A stretch of 64,000 nucleotides of DNA from JAFLCA01 sp041907145 (GTDB lineage Bacteria; Bdellovibrionota_C; UBA2361; JAFLCA01), in assembly GCA_041907145.1 (NCBI GenBank), contig JAYRHW010000189.1, positions 1 through 64,000 of the forward strand, written 5' to 3'. Positions 6,755 to 15,736 of this stretch are shown piece after piece. The notes under the pieces are model-generated. The model made no database searches. It worked only from the letters and a program-made list of their open reading frames with translations, and was not told the DNA's origin. Each line of letters starts with the position of its first letter. The stretch's first letter is position 1. A program made the position numbers and the translations under genes.

Positions 6755-8251
6755 ATGCAGCAGCCCGACAATCCGCAGGCATCTTCATTCGAGACCCCTG
6801 GCCATCCAGATGCCTCATCACGTGCGCAATCTGCAAAGCGGCCGGAGATCACCTCTGCTCATAGGTTTAGCGGCACTTCGGTTGGAACAGTGGTAGCGAA
6901 GAGACCCTTGGATGTCGAAACTCAGGACGAATCTCCGGCCAGTCGATACCGAATCCGTCCGGATGAATTCTTGGAAATCACTTCTTCCGACGATCGCGAC
7001 AGCTTGCGACACCAGCTCATTTCCGCACTCACCGCGTGTTTGGATAGAGAATCTGCCATTTACCTCGAGGGCCTGGGGATCCTCTTCCCTCATATGGAGG
7101 TTAAGCAGCGTACACGAACGCTGCGCGAAAAGTTCTTGGTTCACAACGATACTGTCCGCTCTGTTCGTTTCGAAAAATGCAGCGAGCTTATCCCCTACCA
7201 TTGGGAGAAGTTTGGACGCATCGTCGAAACGAGAGAGCTGGTCCACTCCGTTTATGCCGAGCTTCCCCTGGCTCTCAAAACACGCTGGACTGAAAGCGAA
7301 TTTCGCTCAATTGTCCGAGGCTATCTGAGCCTCGTGCGCAGGGAAATCGTGCGGCGGGGATTTAGTCATGAACTTTCCCCTGTCGTAGACTTCTTCGCCC
7401 TGCATAATCGCCAAGGAAGAACGGAAAACGACTGGTTCGCCGGAGCGGATATCTTCGTGCAACCGCGATACGAACAGACTTTGTTCATTGAGCCGTGTGT
7501 TATAAAGCAGCGCCCGTGTCTAGAAAGTGGCTGGGAGCTCCTGGAGGCTGCCTTTGGCAAGCCCTGCCGAATCATGACCTTGGATTTGGTGCGGGAGCTG
7601 TCTAACCTGGGATACGATCCTCGAGCGCTCGACGACGCTGCGGATGTGAACATGCGGAGCATTCCGGTTGCGGTTTTCGAGCGTCCCGGCACCCCCCATA
7701 GTCTCGTGTATTGCACTGATGGCCTGCGACTGCTGAGCCGCCCTGCCCCCGAGACCAAAGAGGTTCGCCCAGGCAATGAGCTCGTGTTTCAGCTTTCACT
7801 TCCACCGGGCGAGGCGAGCTGCAATGAGGCGGCGGAGATCCCGGATTGGCCGCTGCGTCCCCTTACTATGGGCTGGATCCTCATGCAAAGCGCGCGTTCT
7901 AAGACGATACGTTGCGGAGCAGGACTTTCCTGCGACGTGCCTCTGATCCCTGACAGCGACACGGAATTGAGAAGCATTTTTGCGACTAGTTTTTCTTGCG
8001 TTCGGCATGAACAGCTCTGCCTTGATCGCCCCTTCAGTTATGTCAATTTAATTGGGATTACCGCCGACGAGGCGGCCGTTGCTGCTCGATATTCGCCTGA
8101 ATTTCTATTGCGCTTGCTCGAGCACCGCGACCTTGACCAATGCACGAAGCCCGGACGCTCCTCAATAGTAGCAAAGACCGGATTGCTCGACGCTGTACCT
8201 GTGGCTGCCGCTGCCAGAACTGAAAATACGCAGATACTCCCGAACGCCTAG
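6755..8251 (+). CDS. SUFU (suppressor of fused)-domain protein
   Basis: A 498-residue cytoplasmic protein. Residues about 255-470 match the bacterial SUFU fold: a strand-rich start (IPVAVFERPG, then NELVFQLSL), the PDWPLRPL segment, a later DVPLIPDSDTEL segment, and the closing SYVNLIGITADEAA with FLLRLLEHRDL and a final Arg-Ser. Bacterial SUFU proteins often act as immunity or binding partners, but no toxin gene is adjacent. The first 80 residues are disordered. Residues about 85-150 (LTACLDRESAIYLEGLGIL) weakly recall an HU-like DNA-binding fold; I hold that loosely. The start has only a weak ribosome site. The C-terminus ends in low-complexity Ala-rich sequence. Confidence 0.65.
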   Translation: MQQPDNPQASSFETPGHPDASSRAQSAKRPEITSAHRFSGTSVGTVVAKRPLDVETQDESPASRYRIRPDEFLEITSSDDRDSLRHQLISALTACLDRESAIYLEGLGILFPHMEVKQRTRTLREKFLVHNDTVRSVRFEKCSELIPYHWEKFGRIVETRELVHSVYAELPLALKTRWTESEFRSIVRGYLSLVRREIVRRGFSHELSPVVDFFALHNRQGRTENDWFAGADIFVQPRYEQTLFIEPCVIKQRPCLESGWELLEAAFGKPCRIMTLDLVRELSNLGYDPRALDDAADVNMRSIPVAVFERPGTPHSLVYCTDGLRLLSRPAPETKEVRPGNELVFQLSLPPGEASCNEAAEIPDWPLRPLTMGWILMQSARSKTIRCGAGLSCDVPLIPDSDTELRSIFATSFSCVRHEQLCLDRPFSYVNLIGITADEAAVAARYSPEFLLRLLEHRDLDQCTKPGRSSIVAKTGLLDAVPVAAAARTENTQILPNA

Positions 8252-8317
8252 GGTGCTCGCAAACATAGTCACAATAGTTTTGGCGTCTACTGTAGAAACG
8301 GCCCAGTGCTGTCGTGA

Positions 8318-8737
8318 TCAGAAACGCACATGTTTAATCGCCGCGACCGTGTGCGAAGAAAAAATATCCTCGCCGGAGAGGAAGGAAGCGCGCTGAGAGG
8401 GCAAAGCGCTGAGAGAATTATCGCCGAATACGGCGAATACTGATTGCAACGACTTGCTGCTCCACAATTCCCTAATCGAATCATCGAAAAAGCGGGCGAA
8501 TGAGAGCCCAGCTCGCGGACTAGTGGTAGAGATTTGCCGCTCCAAATCAAGACCGAGCCGGTCTGCGGCGCTATTACTTGCGATCCGTCCCCACTTATCA
8601 TGCGTCGGAAGCTTGGAGGCCTGGTAGAGATCCTTGGCGTATCTATCGACCGGCGGGCAAAGCAAAACCACCTCGGAATAGATCCAATTTGAAACGAGAA
8701 ACGATACGAAAAATCGGGCTATCCAGCCAAACAGCAT
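8318..8737 (-). CDS. Membrane-anchored hypothetical protein
   Basis: A 139-residue frame with a hydrophobic N-terminus (MLFGWIARFFVSFLVSNWIY) that would act as a signal anchor, followed by a soluble part rich in Ser, Arg and Asp with segments such as DKWGRIASNSAADRLGLD. A TAGGG-type ribosome site lies close to the ATG. I recognise no family. It is opposite in direction to both neighbours and has no long competing frame of better quality, so it is probably real but unproven. The 200 bases upstream of it show no other gene. Confidence 0.45.
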   Translation of the reverse strand: MLFGWIARFFVSFLVSNWIYSEVVLLCPPVDRYAKDLYQASKLPTHDKWGRIASNSAADRLGLDLERQISTTSPRAGLSFARFFDDSIRELWSSKSLQSVFAVFGDNSLSALPSQRASFLSGEDIFSSHTVAAIKHVRF

Positions 8738-8935
8738 GCCCTACCCTAACTCCAGAATACGAATTCTTCTTACTATTGTTATTGAGGCAACCAGAAACCG
8801 TGCCTACTAGGGCAAAAACATCGGTAATATTAGAACGTTATATCTTTAGGCTGAACTCAAGAAGCGGATCCTATCGGCCGATACCTAACTAAGAAGAATC
8901 ACGAGTCGAAGGCTCCGAAATCTCAGCAGAAATTC

Positions 8936-9685
8936 ATGTCGACGTTCAAGAAATACGATGCGCTTCTGATTGACCCTGATATCGGGTCGCGCATGCGGCT
9001 CAAACAGGCCACCACCGCTGTTACGAACTTCGGCAAAGTGACTCAAGTAAACGGTCTTCGTGAGGCGGGGGATAAACTAAAGGCAAACGAGCATTGCGAC
9101 GTGGCCTTTATTTCCTTCAAATGTGATTTTGCCGAAGCGGGCAATTTTGTAAAATCAGCCAAGAGCTTGCCATCGGCACAGGATGCGGCATTTATTCTTG
9201 TCCTTGGCGGAAAGGGTCAGGATAGTTCAACGGTTGCGAGTAGCGTGATGTCAGGGTTCGATGGCTGTCTCTTCGAACCCTTCTCTGTAGACATGCTGCT
9301 TGAAATTACGGAGATAGCAGCGCGAGTCCGCAAGGAGCGGTCCCGCGCTCGTGAGGAAGCAGCGCTGCGCTTACTTATTACCGATCTGATGAATCAAATT
9401 GACCTAGTCGCCTATCTCAAGCAGATAAAGAGTGAGAGTGGTCGTGCGATAAAGAAACTTCGCGATACCTGCGCAATCCTAAAGACGCTCTCGCCAGAGT
9501 CCTTTCAGCTCTATCAGAGCCTCGCCCTTGATATGCTCGAACAGGCGCCGCCTCCCAAGAAGATCTTCCAGCGCAAGCAATATTCGGGCGCTAGTTCTCG
9601 TATCAAGAAGAAGATGGAAGACAAGCTGCTGGCCGAGCTAGAAGCTGAATCCTCTAAGGGTCAAGGCGAACCGACCTCCAACTAA
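8936..9685 (+). CDS. Pseudo-receiver domain protein
   Basis: Residues 1-130 have the alternating strand-helix pattern of a response-regulator receiver (DALLIDPDIGSRMRLKQA, then a strand at DVAFISF and a final strand at CLFEPF). The acidic pair near residues 13-15 is kept. The phosphorylated Asp is replaced by Ser60, and the conserved Lys before Pro is replaced by Glu114. It should therefore not be phosphorylated in the usual way. Residues 130-249 are helical and charged, ending in a Lys/Glu-rich tail, with no DNA-binding motif I recognise. It lies 42 bases before prmA in the same direction and may be co-transcribed. Confidence 0.7.
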   Translation: MSTFKKYDALLIDPDIGSRMRLKQATTAVTNFGKVTQVNGLREAGDKLKANEHCDVAFISFKCDFAEAGNFVKSAKSLPSAQDAAFILVLGGKGQDSSTVASSVMSGFDGCLFEPFSVDMLLEITEIAARVRKERSRAREEAALRLLITDLMNQIDLVAYLKQIKSESGRAIKKLRDTCAILKTLSPESFQLYQSLALDMLEQAPPPKKIFQRKQYSGASSRIKKKMEDKLLAELEAESSKGQGEPTSN

Positions 9686-9727
9686 CCCCGCATAGACCCC
9701 CCTTCCCCGCTATGCCATTCTAAGTCG

Positions 9728-10582
9728 ATGAATTCTGAGGTTACGAAGTCCCAGTGGTGGGAATTACGCCTTTCCGCGACTTATCCTGAGGAGGTCGCGG
9801 CTTTATTGGTGAACGCCGGAGCCGGCGGGGCGCAAATTCTCGATGAACACCACCTTTTAGTTTACCTGCAGGCAACTTCGTCTGGCTTAGAGGAGTTTCT
9901 GAAGCAGGCGGCGCAGTGCGGCGCTACTCTCATCGACACTACACCGGTTATACAGGAGAACTGGACCGCGCAGTGTCCCGAGCTTTGGCGGCCCATTTCA
10001 GTCGGCGAGCTCAAAGTCATTCCCGTTGATGAGCTGAGTCCCTTCACGGAACGAAAGCGACCTACCGCGACTGAGATCCTCATCGTGCCCGGCACAGGCT
10101 TCGGCACGGGGCACCATGCTTCCACTGCCATGCTGCTCGAGCTCCTGCAGTCCGACCCGGTACGGGCACTCGCTCCAGCCCAAGTTCTGGATATTGGGAC
10201 GGGGAGCGGAATTCTGGCAATCGCCTCCCATAAGCTTTTTGGGGCAAGGGTAGTCGCCACTGATATCGATCCACTGGCCCTAGAGAATGCACGGCAAAAC
10301 GTTTCCCTGAATGAATGCAGTGCGGCTATTGAAATAGCCGCCAAGGAGTCATCGCTTCTACAGGGTAGTTTCGCCTTGATCGTGGCTAACATCTATGCTG
10401 AAGTACTTTGCAGCTTAAGGCCTGATTTTGAACGACTTTTGGCACCTTCCGGCCTGCTGCTCATGTCCGGGATCATGCTCCCCAAGTTTGCTGGTCTTCT
10501 GCAGGATTTCGAGCAGCACGGATGGCATTTGAAGTTGCGCTGCGATCGTGATGGCTGGGTCAGCGTGATCATGAGCCGGTAG
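9728..10582 (+). CDS. prmA: Ribosomal protein L11 methyltransferase
   Basis: SAM-dependent methyltransferase that trimethylates ribosomal protein L11. The N-terminal substrate-binding domain (about 1-95) ends in the family signature NWTAQCPELWRPISVG. The Rossmann-type catalytic domain follows, with the PrmA-specific PGTGFGTGHHASTAM near residue 118, the SAM motif LDIGTGSGILAIA and the later VANIYAEVL in place of the NPPY-type motif. Its 284 residues match the family. It sits between the pseudo-receiver and an MDR oxidoreductase, all in one direction. The substrate is inferred from the family. Confidence 0.95.
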   Translation: MNSEVTKSQWWELRLSATYPEEVAALLVNAGAGGAQILDEHHLLVYLQATSSGLEEFLKQAAQCGATLIDTTPVIQENWTAQCPELWRPISVGELKVIPVDELSPFTERKRPTATEILIVPGTGFGTGHHASTAMLLELLQSDPVRALAPAQVLDIGTGSGILAIASHKLFGARVVATDIDPLALENARQNVSLNECSAAIEIAAKESSLLQGSFALIVANIYAEVLCSLRPDFERLLAPSGLLLMSGIMLPKFAGLLQDFEQHGWHLKLRCDRDGWVSVIMSR

Positions 10583-10624
10583 CTCTGATGGTCAAAATGT
10601 TCACTTATTGCGGAATGGAATGAC

Positions 10625-11653
10625 ATGAAAGCGGTATTTTTCGAACAACATGGCGGCATCGAAGTTTTAAAATATGCTGACTTGCCTATGCCGAAGCCGG
10701 GACCAGGCGAGGCGCTGATCAAAGTTCGTGCCGTCGCGCTCAATCATTTGGATATCTGGGTACGCCGCGGCTGGAAAGGTCTCGTGCTTGATATGCCGCA
10801 TATCACGGGAAGCGATATCGCAGGTGAAATCGTCGAAGTCAACGCCGAGTCTCAGTGGACGGCGGGTACCCGAGTCATAATTAATCCCGGAATTATCGGG
10901 GCTGATGATGAGTGGGTGCGAAACGGCGAAGACAGCGTGAGCCCCAGTTACCGGATTATCGGTGAGCAGCTCCGCGGGGGTATGGCAGAATACGTGGTCG
11001 TTCCCATCGTCAACGTCTTCAAAACCCCCGAGGGGCTCAAAGATGAAGACGCTTGCGCACCACTGTTGGTCGGCACGACCTGCTGGCGCATGTTGTTCAA
11101 GCGCGCCGACTTGCGCGCCGGAGAATCCGTGCTAGTCGTCGGCTCCGGGGGCGGTGTGAACTCTCTTTCCATCCAAATAGCACGTGCAGCCGGCGCCACC
11201 GTCTATGTTCTGGCCGGAAGCAAGGAAAAGGCTAAAAAGGCGCTCGAACTAGGTGCCCACGAAGTAATTAACTATGCGGAGAAATCCAATTGGGCCGTCG
11301 AGGTCCTGAAACTCACGAAAGGTCGAGGCGTTGATGTCGTAGTCGATAACGTCGGTACCAAGACCATGGCATTTTCTGTTCGAGCCGTGGCGCGCGGCGG
11401 ACGCATCGTTATGGTCGGCAGCACGAGCGGCTATGAACTACCGCTGGATGCTCGCCTCTTCTTTACCAAGCAAATTTCGCTCCTGGGTTCGACCATGGGC
11501 AACCGTCAAGACTTCGTTGATGCGCTCCATTTCATGATGACACACGACATCAGGCCTGCAATTGATACCGTCGCCCCTCTTAAGGATGGAATTAAAATGT
11601 TGCAGCGACTAGAGACGGGCCAGCAGTTCGGAAAGATTGTCTTGAAGCCATAG
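10625..11653 (+). CDS. MDR-family NAD(P)-dependent oxidoreductase, quinone-reductase-like
   Basis: A medium-chain dehydrogenase/reductase of 342 residues. The GroES-like N-terminal domain has PGPGEALIKVRAVALNHLD and GSDIAGEIVEV. The Rossmann domain has VLVVGSGGGVNSLSIQIARA in pieces typical of NAD(P) binding, followed by the ELGAHEVINY segment. The four-cysteine structural zinc site and the Cys/His catalytic zinc ligands of true alcohol dehydrogenases are absent, which fits the zinc-free NADPH:quinone oxidoreductase branch. It starts 42 bases after prmA and converges on the large flagellin gene with 14 bases between stop codons. The exact substrate cannot be told. Confidence 0.9.
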   Translation: MKAVFFEQHGGIEVLKYADLPMPKPGPGEALIKVRAVALNHLDIWVRRGWKGLVLDMPHITGSDIAGEIVEVNAESQWTAGTRVIINPGIIGADDEWVRNGEDSVSPSYRIIGEQLRGGMAEYVVVPIVNVFKTPEGLKDEDACAPLLVGTTCWRMLFKRADLRAGESVLVVGSGGGVNSLSIQIARAAGATVYVLAGSKEKAKKALELGAHEVINYAEKSNWAVEVLKLTKGRGVDVVVDNVGTKTMAFSVRAVARGGRIVMVGSTSGYELPLDARLFFTKQISLLGSTMGNRQDFVDALHFMMTHDIRPAIDTVAPLKDGIKMLQRLETGQQFGKIVLKP

Positions 11654-11667
11654 TTCCTGTTGGCTGA

Positions 11668-13530
11668 CTACACGGAAAGCAGCTGCATCGCCAGCGATGG
11701 TAATTGATTGGCCTGCGCGAGCAGCGCTGCCCCTGCCTGCTGTAAGATCGAAGTGCGGAGCAGCTGCGCTGATTCTGATGCGACGTCCGCATCCGCTATG
11801 CGGCTGTATGCGGCTTGATTTTCATCACGCTGAGATTGAACAAGACGGCCAGCGCTTTCGACCCTACTCAGACCGGCGCCGAGGGTGCCGCGGATACTCG
11901 CCAGATCCCGTAGATTATAGTTCAGTAGGTCCAGCGCCGACAGCGCGCTGTTGCTGGAGGTCAGCGTCTGTTCTCCTAGGCCCCTAAGCGCCCCGCTGAT
12001 AGACTTCAAAACAGAGGCAATATTGCCGCGAGACCCGCTGCCTGCCTCAAAATTCAAGCTTATATCGGCACTCGAGGTGTCAATTTCATAGAGTGTCATT
12101 CCATCGGATATATCGTCGTGATAAACGCGGTTTCCATCAGCGCTTACGACAATTCCCGAGGCATAGCTCATATCGAAATCTTGTAGGCCGAATGAAGTCG
12201 TCTGCGTTAGCTGGCGGTTTGCCACATCAATTTTAAAGACCTGATGCAGCCCGCCAGAGTTAGTACCGCTCCAATTTTGATTATCGACAAATACGATGGA
12301 GGTGCCGTCCGCACTCGCCGAAGCATAAACCCCAGTGGCAGTCGTATTATTGGTTAGTTTCGTCGCAGATCCGGACTGCCAATCCAATGAGAAGAATTGA
12401 AATTTGAGAGCGGCGTTTAGACCTCCCACGTTTCCAGACGACGTAAAAGATGCCAGTCCATCATTGGAAACCGCTACCACTTGAGTTCCAGCAATTGTAG
12501 CTCCGCTTGTTGATTTGGTGGTCAGCGAGGTGCCACGAGTATTCGACACATATACTCCCGTACCACCGTCATAAACAGCGACATAACCCCCATCGTTGCT
12601 TACTTTCATATTGCCGCCATAACCATAGCCGGCGCCGCTGTTAAGACTACGAATGATGCCAGTGCTCAGATCAAGCACGTAGGCCTTGTTGACTCCACCA
12701 GTGGTCGCAGAGCTCAAAGTCCCCCCGTCGGTATATTGAGTGGTGGTGCCAAAGGCGACGGTCAATCCATCGGCGCTTACCGCAAAGCTCGATAAATCCA
12801 GTGCGGCAGTAGAGTTGGTTATCTTCGAAGTTGTTTGCGAGCCATAGCGATAGACATACAAATCTCGCTTGGAGCTTGCCGTCTTGTTAAAATATACATC
12901 TCCGTTGTTGAGTATCTGCATCGTTTCAGCCCCGGAAATCCCGTTACTGATATCTCGATCGGTGCCTGTCACGGTATCTTTGATAGCTGTTTTGGTGTCA
13001 TCTGCGTACAACAAGTAGCGACCATCTGCGGACAAACCATATATATACTTGGAATTACTCGAACCGGGCAGCAGCGTGTCGAGAAGTCTGGAAGCGCGTC
13101 CACTGGTTCCTCCATTTGAGACATTGATGCCATTAAACGTACTCGACTCGTACAGCCGTTTGATCTCCTTTGCGAGCTGCTGATACTCCTTGTCGAGACT
13201 GATCCTCTGGCTGCGTGACAGTGCCCCATTTGACGCCTGCTGCGCGAGCTCCTGCATGCGGACGAGCAAATCATTGGTTTGGCTCAGGGTGCCGTCGCCG
13301 ATAGAGAGCGCGGAAACGGCGTCTGATATATTAAGATTAGCGCGGCCGAAGATCCTGGCACGAGCTTGCAGTCCCGCGCCAACCGAGAGGCCGGCGGAGT
13401 CATCCGAAGGGCGATTAAGCCGGCTGCCACTGCTTAGTCTCTCGAGCGAGCGCGACATGGCATCCGTCGAAGACGACATACGCCGCTGTGCGTTCAGTGC
13501 AACGAGATTTATTCCTAGAGTAATCGGCAC
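11668..13530 (-). CDS. Flagellin with inserted beta-propeller-like domain (620 aa)
   Basis: Residues 1-140 and 502-620 are flagellin ends: LERLSSGSRLNRPSDDSAGL, TFNGINVSNGG, and a C-terminal ADADVASESAQLLRTSILQQ that aligns with the short flagellins. Between them, about residues 145-500 contain seven repeats of a strand-turn motif S-A/N-D-G (at 167, 252, 311, 355, 407, 463, and a degenerate LNNG at 207), each followed by hydrophobic strands. This is the pattern of TolB/WD40-like propeller blades. The insert replaces the surface-exposed D2/D3 region exactly where the short flagellins have their loop. I chose a GTG start because AAGGAAG lies 8 bases before it and the product then begins (M)PITLGINL like the others; an ATG 45 bases upstream has no ribosome site. 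The function of the insert is unknown. Confidence 0.88.
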   Translation of the reverse strand: MPITLGINLVALNAQRRMSSSTDAMSRSLERLSSGSRLNRPSDDSAGLSVGAGLQARARIFGRANLNISDAVSALSIGDGTLSQTNDLLVRMQELAQQASNGALSRSQRISLDKEYQQLAKEIKRLYESSTFNGINVSNGGTSGRASRLLDTLLPGSSNSKYIYGLSADGRYLLYADDTKTAIKDTVTGTDRDISNGISGAETMQILNNGDVYFNKTASSKRDLYVYRYGSQTTSKITNSTAALDLSSFAVSADGLTVAFGTTTQYTDGGTLSSATTGGVNKAYVLDLSTGIIRSLNSGAGYGYGGNMKVSNDGGYVAVYDGGTGVYVSNTRGTSLTTKSTSGATIAGTQVVAVSNDGLASFTSSGNVGGLNAALKFQFFSLDWQSGSATKLTNNTTATGVYASASADGTSIVFVDNQNWSGTNSGGLHQVFKIDVANRQLTQTTSFGLQDFDMSYASGIVVSADGNRVYHDDISDGMTLYEIDTSSADISLNFEAGSGSRGNIASVLKSISGALRGLGEQTLTSSNSALSALDLLNYNLRDLASIRGTLGAGLSRVESAGRLVQSQRDENQAAYSRIADADVASESAQLLRTSILQQAGAALLAQANQLPSLAMQLLSV

Positions 13531-13590
13531 GCCGGAAACTTCCTTGTGAACAGAGAGCGCTCCTCCATTGAGCACTACACATGTAGAAAA

Positions 13591-13616
13591 ATCGGCTAGT
13601 TATGCCACTTCGCTTA
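13591..13616 (-). promoter_or_regulatory. Candidate sigma-28 (flagellar) promoter
   Basis: On the minus strand TAAG and GCCGATTT are separated by 16 bases, against TAAA and GCCGATAA with 15 in the enteric FliA consensus. Transcription would begin about 50 bases before the GTG start of the propeller flagellin. The -10 is a good match; the -35 and spacing are each one off. Confidence 0.5.
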
Positions 13617-13710
13617 GACCTGGGAGCTAAATATTTCCACTTCCTATCTTCGCAACTTACTGTATTTATGAGAGATTTTGAGGCTAGTGGGGGCTGACCA
13701 GGGCAGTGGC

Positions 13711-15351
13711 TCAAGCACGTAAGCAGGTTTCGAGCTTTGCCAAGCGTTCGTGATACTGCGCCACCTGACGGTCTACATCGGCTTGAGGCCGAGCGGCACG
13801 CAGCATCGAGCAAACCGCCCCCTCTACAGCGGCGCCGTGTCCAGCAAGATACTCCAATTCAAGTCGACGCCGCATGAGATCCTCAAAGGTCTCCGCCTGC
13901 TCAACACGCAGGGCAAACTCCACCTCGCCGCGCATCCCAAGATCACCGAGCGGCTCATACCAATCCGGAAAGCTATGAAAATAGCGCACAAGCGATCCCA
14001 TGCGGGCAAGGACTCTATCCTGCACTTCTGCACTCACGCCGTGTTTAGAGGCCTCCGCTCTAAAAATCGAGCTGTTTTCTTCGATGTTGATCGCACCGGG
14101 AAATAGTCTTCGTCCTAGGGAAACCGGTTTTCCGCGCAAGCCGGACATCTTGTACACCAATTTTAGCCCCTCATAGGCAGTCCAACTCGCTGTCGTAAAT
14201 TTCCCGCCTATCAGGCTCAAGACTCCGCCAGATAGCGACCAGATATGCTTTCGCGAAAGCTGCGACACCGATCCGCCTGCCTTGCGCAGAGGCAGCGTGC
14301 GGATGCCGGCAAAGGCATAATGAAGCGTCGATCGATCAAGTCCGCTGCCCGGGAGATCTCGCTCCAATCGTTTCAGTATTTCTTGAATTTCATCATTAGT
14401 CGGCTGCGGATCGTCGGGCACATCACTTATCTCGCGCTCAGTAGTACCTACCAAAGTTCCGGCAAAGTGCGGCCAGACCCAGTAGTACCGCCCCTTCCCC
14501 TCCATGGGCAAAAAAAGCGCCGGACCTTCCCAGGTTTTTGAAAATAGCAGATGCGCACCCTGGCTAAAGCGGATGCGAGCAGCAAGTTCCGATGGCTTCA
14601 GTCTTCCCATGCTCGCTACCCAAGGGCCGGCACAATTGATCACTACCCCGGCATTGATCTCATGCTTTCTCCCAGTCAACACGTCCGTCCAGCCGACAAA
14701 TACTCTGCCGCCCGTGAGCGGAGAAATGGAATTCACGGCGGCGTAATTGAGGCAGAGCGCACCTTCCCTGCGAGCCGATAGGATATTTTCCAAGACGAGC
14801 CTGGTATCCCGCATCAATCCATCAAAGTACCGAAATGCGCCGGCAAGTTTCTTAGTCTCCTGAGCGAACGGATTTTGCTGCATCTGAGCAGCTGGAATCC
14901 AGCTCTGCCGTCTGCCTGGAACTCTAGCCATGAGATCATAGAGCGTAAGACCGCAGGTCATGGCAAATCGCCGAGCACCGCTCCCCTCGTACAGCGGCAG
15001 TAGGAACTCCTGCGGCTTCACCAAATGGGAAGCCGTGTGGAATAGCTCCTCCCGGGCGCGTATACCTTCAAACACCTGAGTGAAGTCGAGCATCTCAAGA
15101 TAGCGCAGTCCCCCATGGGCCATTTTCGAACTGCGGCTCGATGTAGCTGAAGCGTAATCAGCGCGCTCCAGCAGCACCGTGCTCAAGCCGTTGACTGCTG
15201 CTAGTCGGGCAAATGCTGCGCCATGTATTCCTCCGCCAACGATCAGAACGTCGCAGTTAGTGACTTTGTCGATTGAACCAATGATGGCAGCGCGATCAGC
15301 AACCAACAGCGCCAAGGGGGAATCAGGGACAGGCTCTACCCAAGGAGTCAC
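13711..15351 (-). CDS. glpD: FAD-dependent glycerol-3-phosphate dehydrogenase
   Basis: Oxidises glycerol-3-phosphate to dihydroxyacetone phosphate and passes electrons to the quinone pool from the inner face of the membrane. The FAD-binding DVLIVGGGIHGAAFARLAA lies near residue 33, followed by SSRSSKMAHGGLRYLE, the GlpD flavin and substrate signature. The C-terminal region (about 390-546) matches the GlpD cap with its HGVSAEVQDRVLARMGS helix. The 546 residues are normal. The start is GTG, overlapping the stop codon of the upstream secreted-protein gene by four bases (GTGA), so the two are translationally coupled. No glpK or glpF is nearby. Confidence 0.92.
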   Translation of the reverse strand: MTPWVEPVPDSPLALLVADRAAIIGSIDKVTNCDVLIVGGGIHGAAFARLAAVNGLSTVLLERADYASATSSRSSKMAHGGLRYLEMLDFTQVFEGIRAREELFHTASHLVKPQEFLLPLYEGSGARRFAMTCGLTLYDLMARVPGRRQSWIPAAQMQQNPFAQETKKLAGAFRYFDGLMRDTRLVLENILSARREGALCLNYAAVNSISPLTGGRVFVGWTDVLTGRKHEINAGVVINCAGPWVASMGRLKPSELAARIRFSQGAHLLFSKTWEGPALFLPMEGKGRYYWVWPHFAGTLVGTTEREISDVPDDPQPTNDEIQEILKRLERDLPGSGLDRSTLHYAFAGIRTLPLRKAGGSVSQLSRKHIWSLSGGVLSLIGGKFTTASWTAYEGLKLVYKMSGLRGKPVSLGRRLFPGAINIEENSSIFRAEASKHGVSAEVQDRVLARMGSLVRYFHSFPDWYEPLGDLGMRGEVEFALRVEQAETFEDLMRRRLELEYLAGHGAAVEGAVCSMLRAARPQADVDRQVAQYHERLAKLETCLRA

Positions 15352-15689
15352 TGGTCGATTTTGACCTCAGTGATGACGACTTTCGATGAGGCAGTCTTGA
15401 TGCGCCAGGCACCCTCCGGCACGCGCTCGAACACCACGGCAGTGTCGGAGGCCTTGGCAGGATTGATATCAGGGGCCAGACCGTCAACTTGAGAAAGGAT
15501 CACGGCCCCTGGCGCTGCCCCCCCGCCGCGGGTCATTACAGCTACCGTACCCTCATCGCGCACCGATTTCACCGCACGAGTTAGTCCCATCCCATCGAGG
15601 ATGCGGAGTTCGCCGGCGCATGCCGTGGACGCTACGACCAAAACCCATAGCATGAGTGAGGATGCTAATACTATTCGGTGAATTCTCAT
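15348..15689 (-). CDS. Small exported protein, unknown
   Basis: A 113-residue protein with a clear signal peptide: MRIHR, a hydrophobic core (about 6-20) and a likely cut after STACA near residue 25. The cysteine is not preceded by a proper lipobox, so it is probably a free periplasmic protein. The mature part is short, strand-rich and contains VFERVPEGAWRIKTASSKVV, which suggests a small beta-sandwich. I recognise no family. Its stop overlaps the glpD start by four bases, so the two are co-translated and may act together. Confidence 0.75.
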   Translation of the reverse strand: MRIHRIVLASSLMLWVLVVASTACAGELRILDGMGLTRAVKSVRDEGTVAVMTRGGGAAPGAVILSQVDGLAPDINPAKASDTAVVFERVPEGAWRIKTASSKVVITEVKIDQ

Positions 15690-15736
15690 GATAACGGCAG
15701 TTTACCTTAGCTACTGAGGAAGGACAAAGGCAAAGA

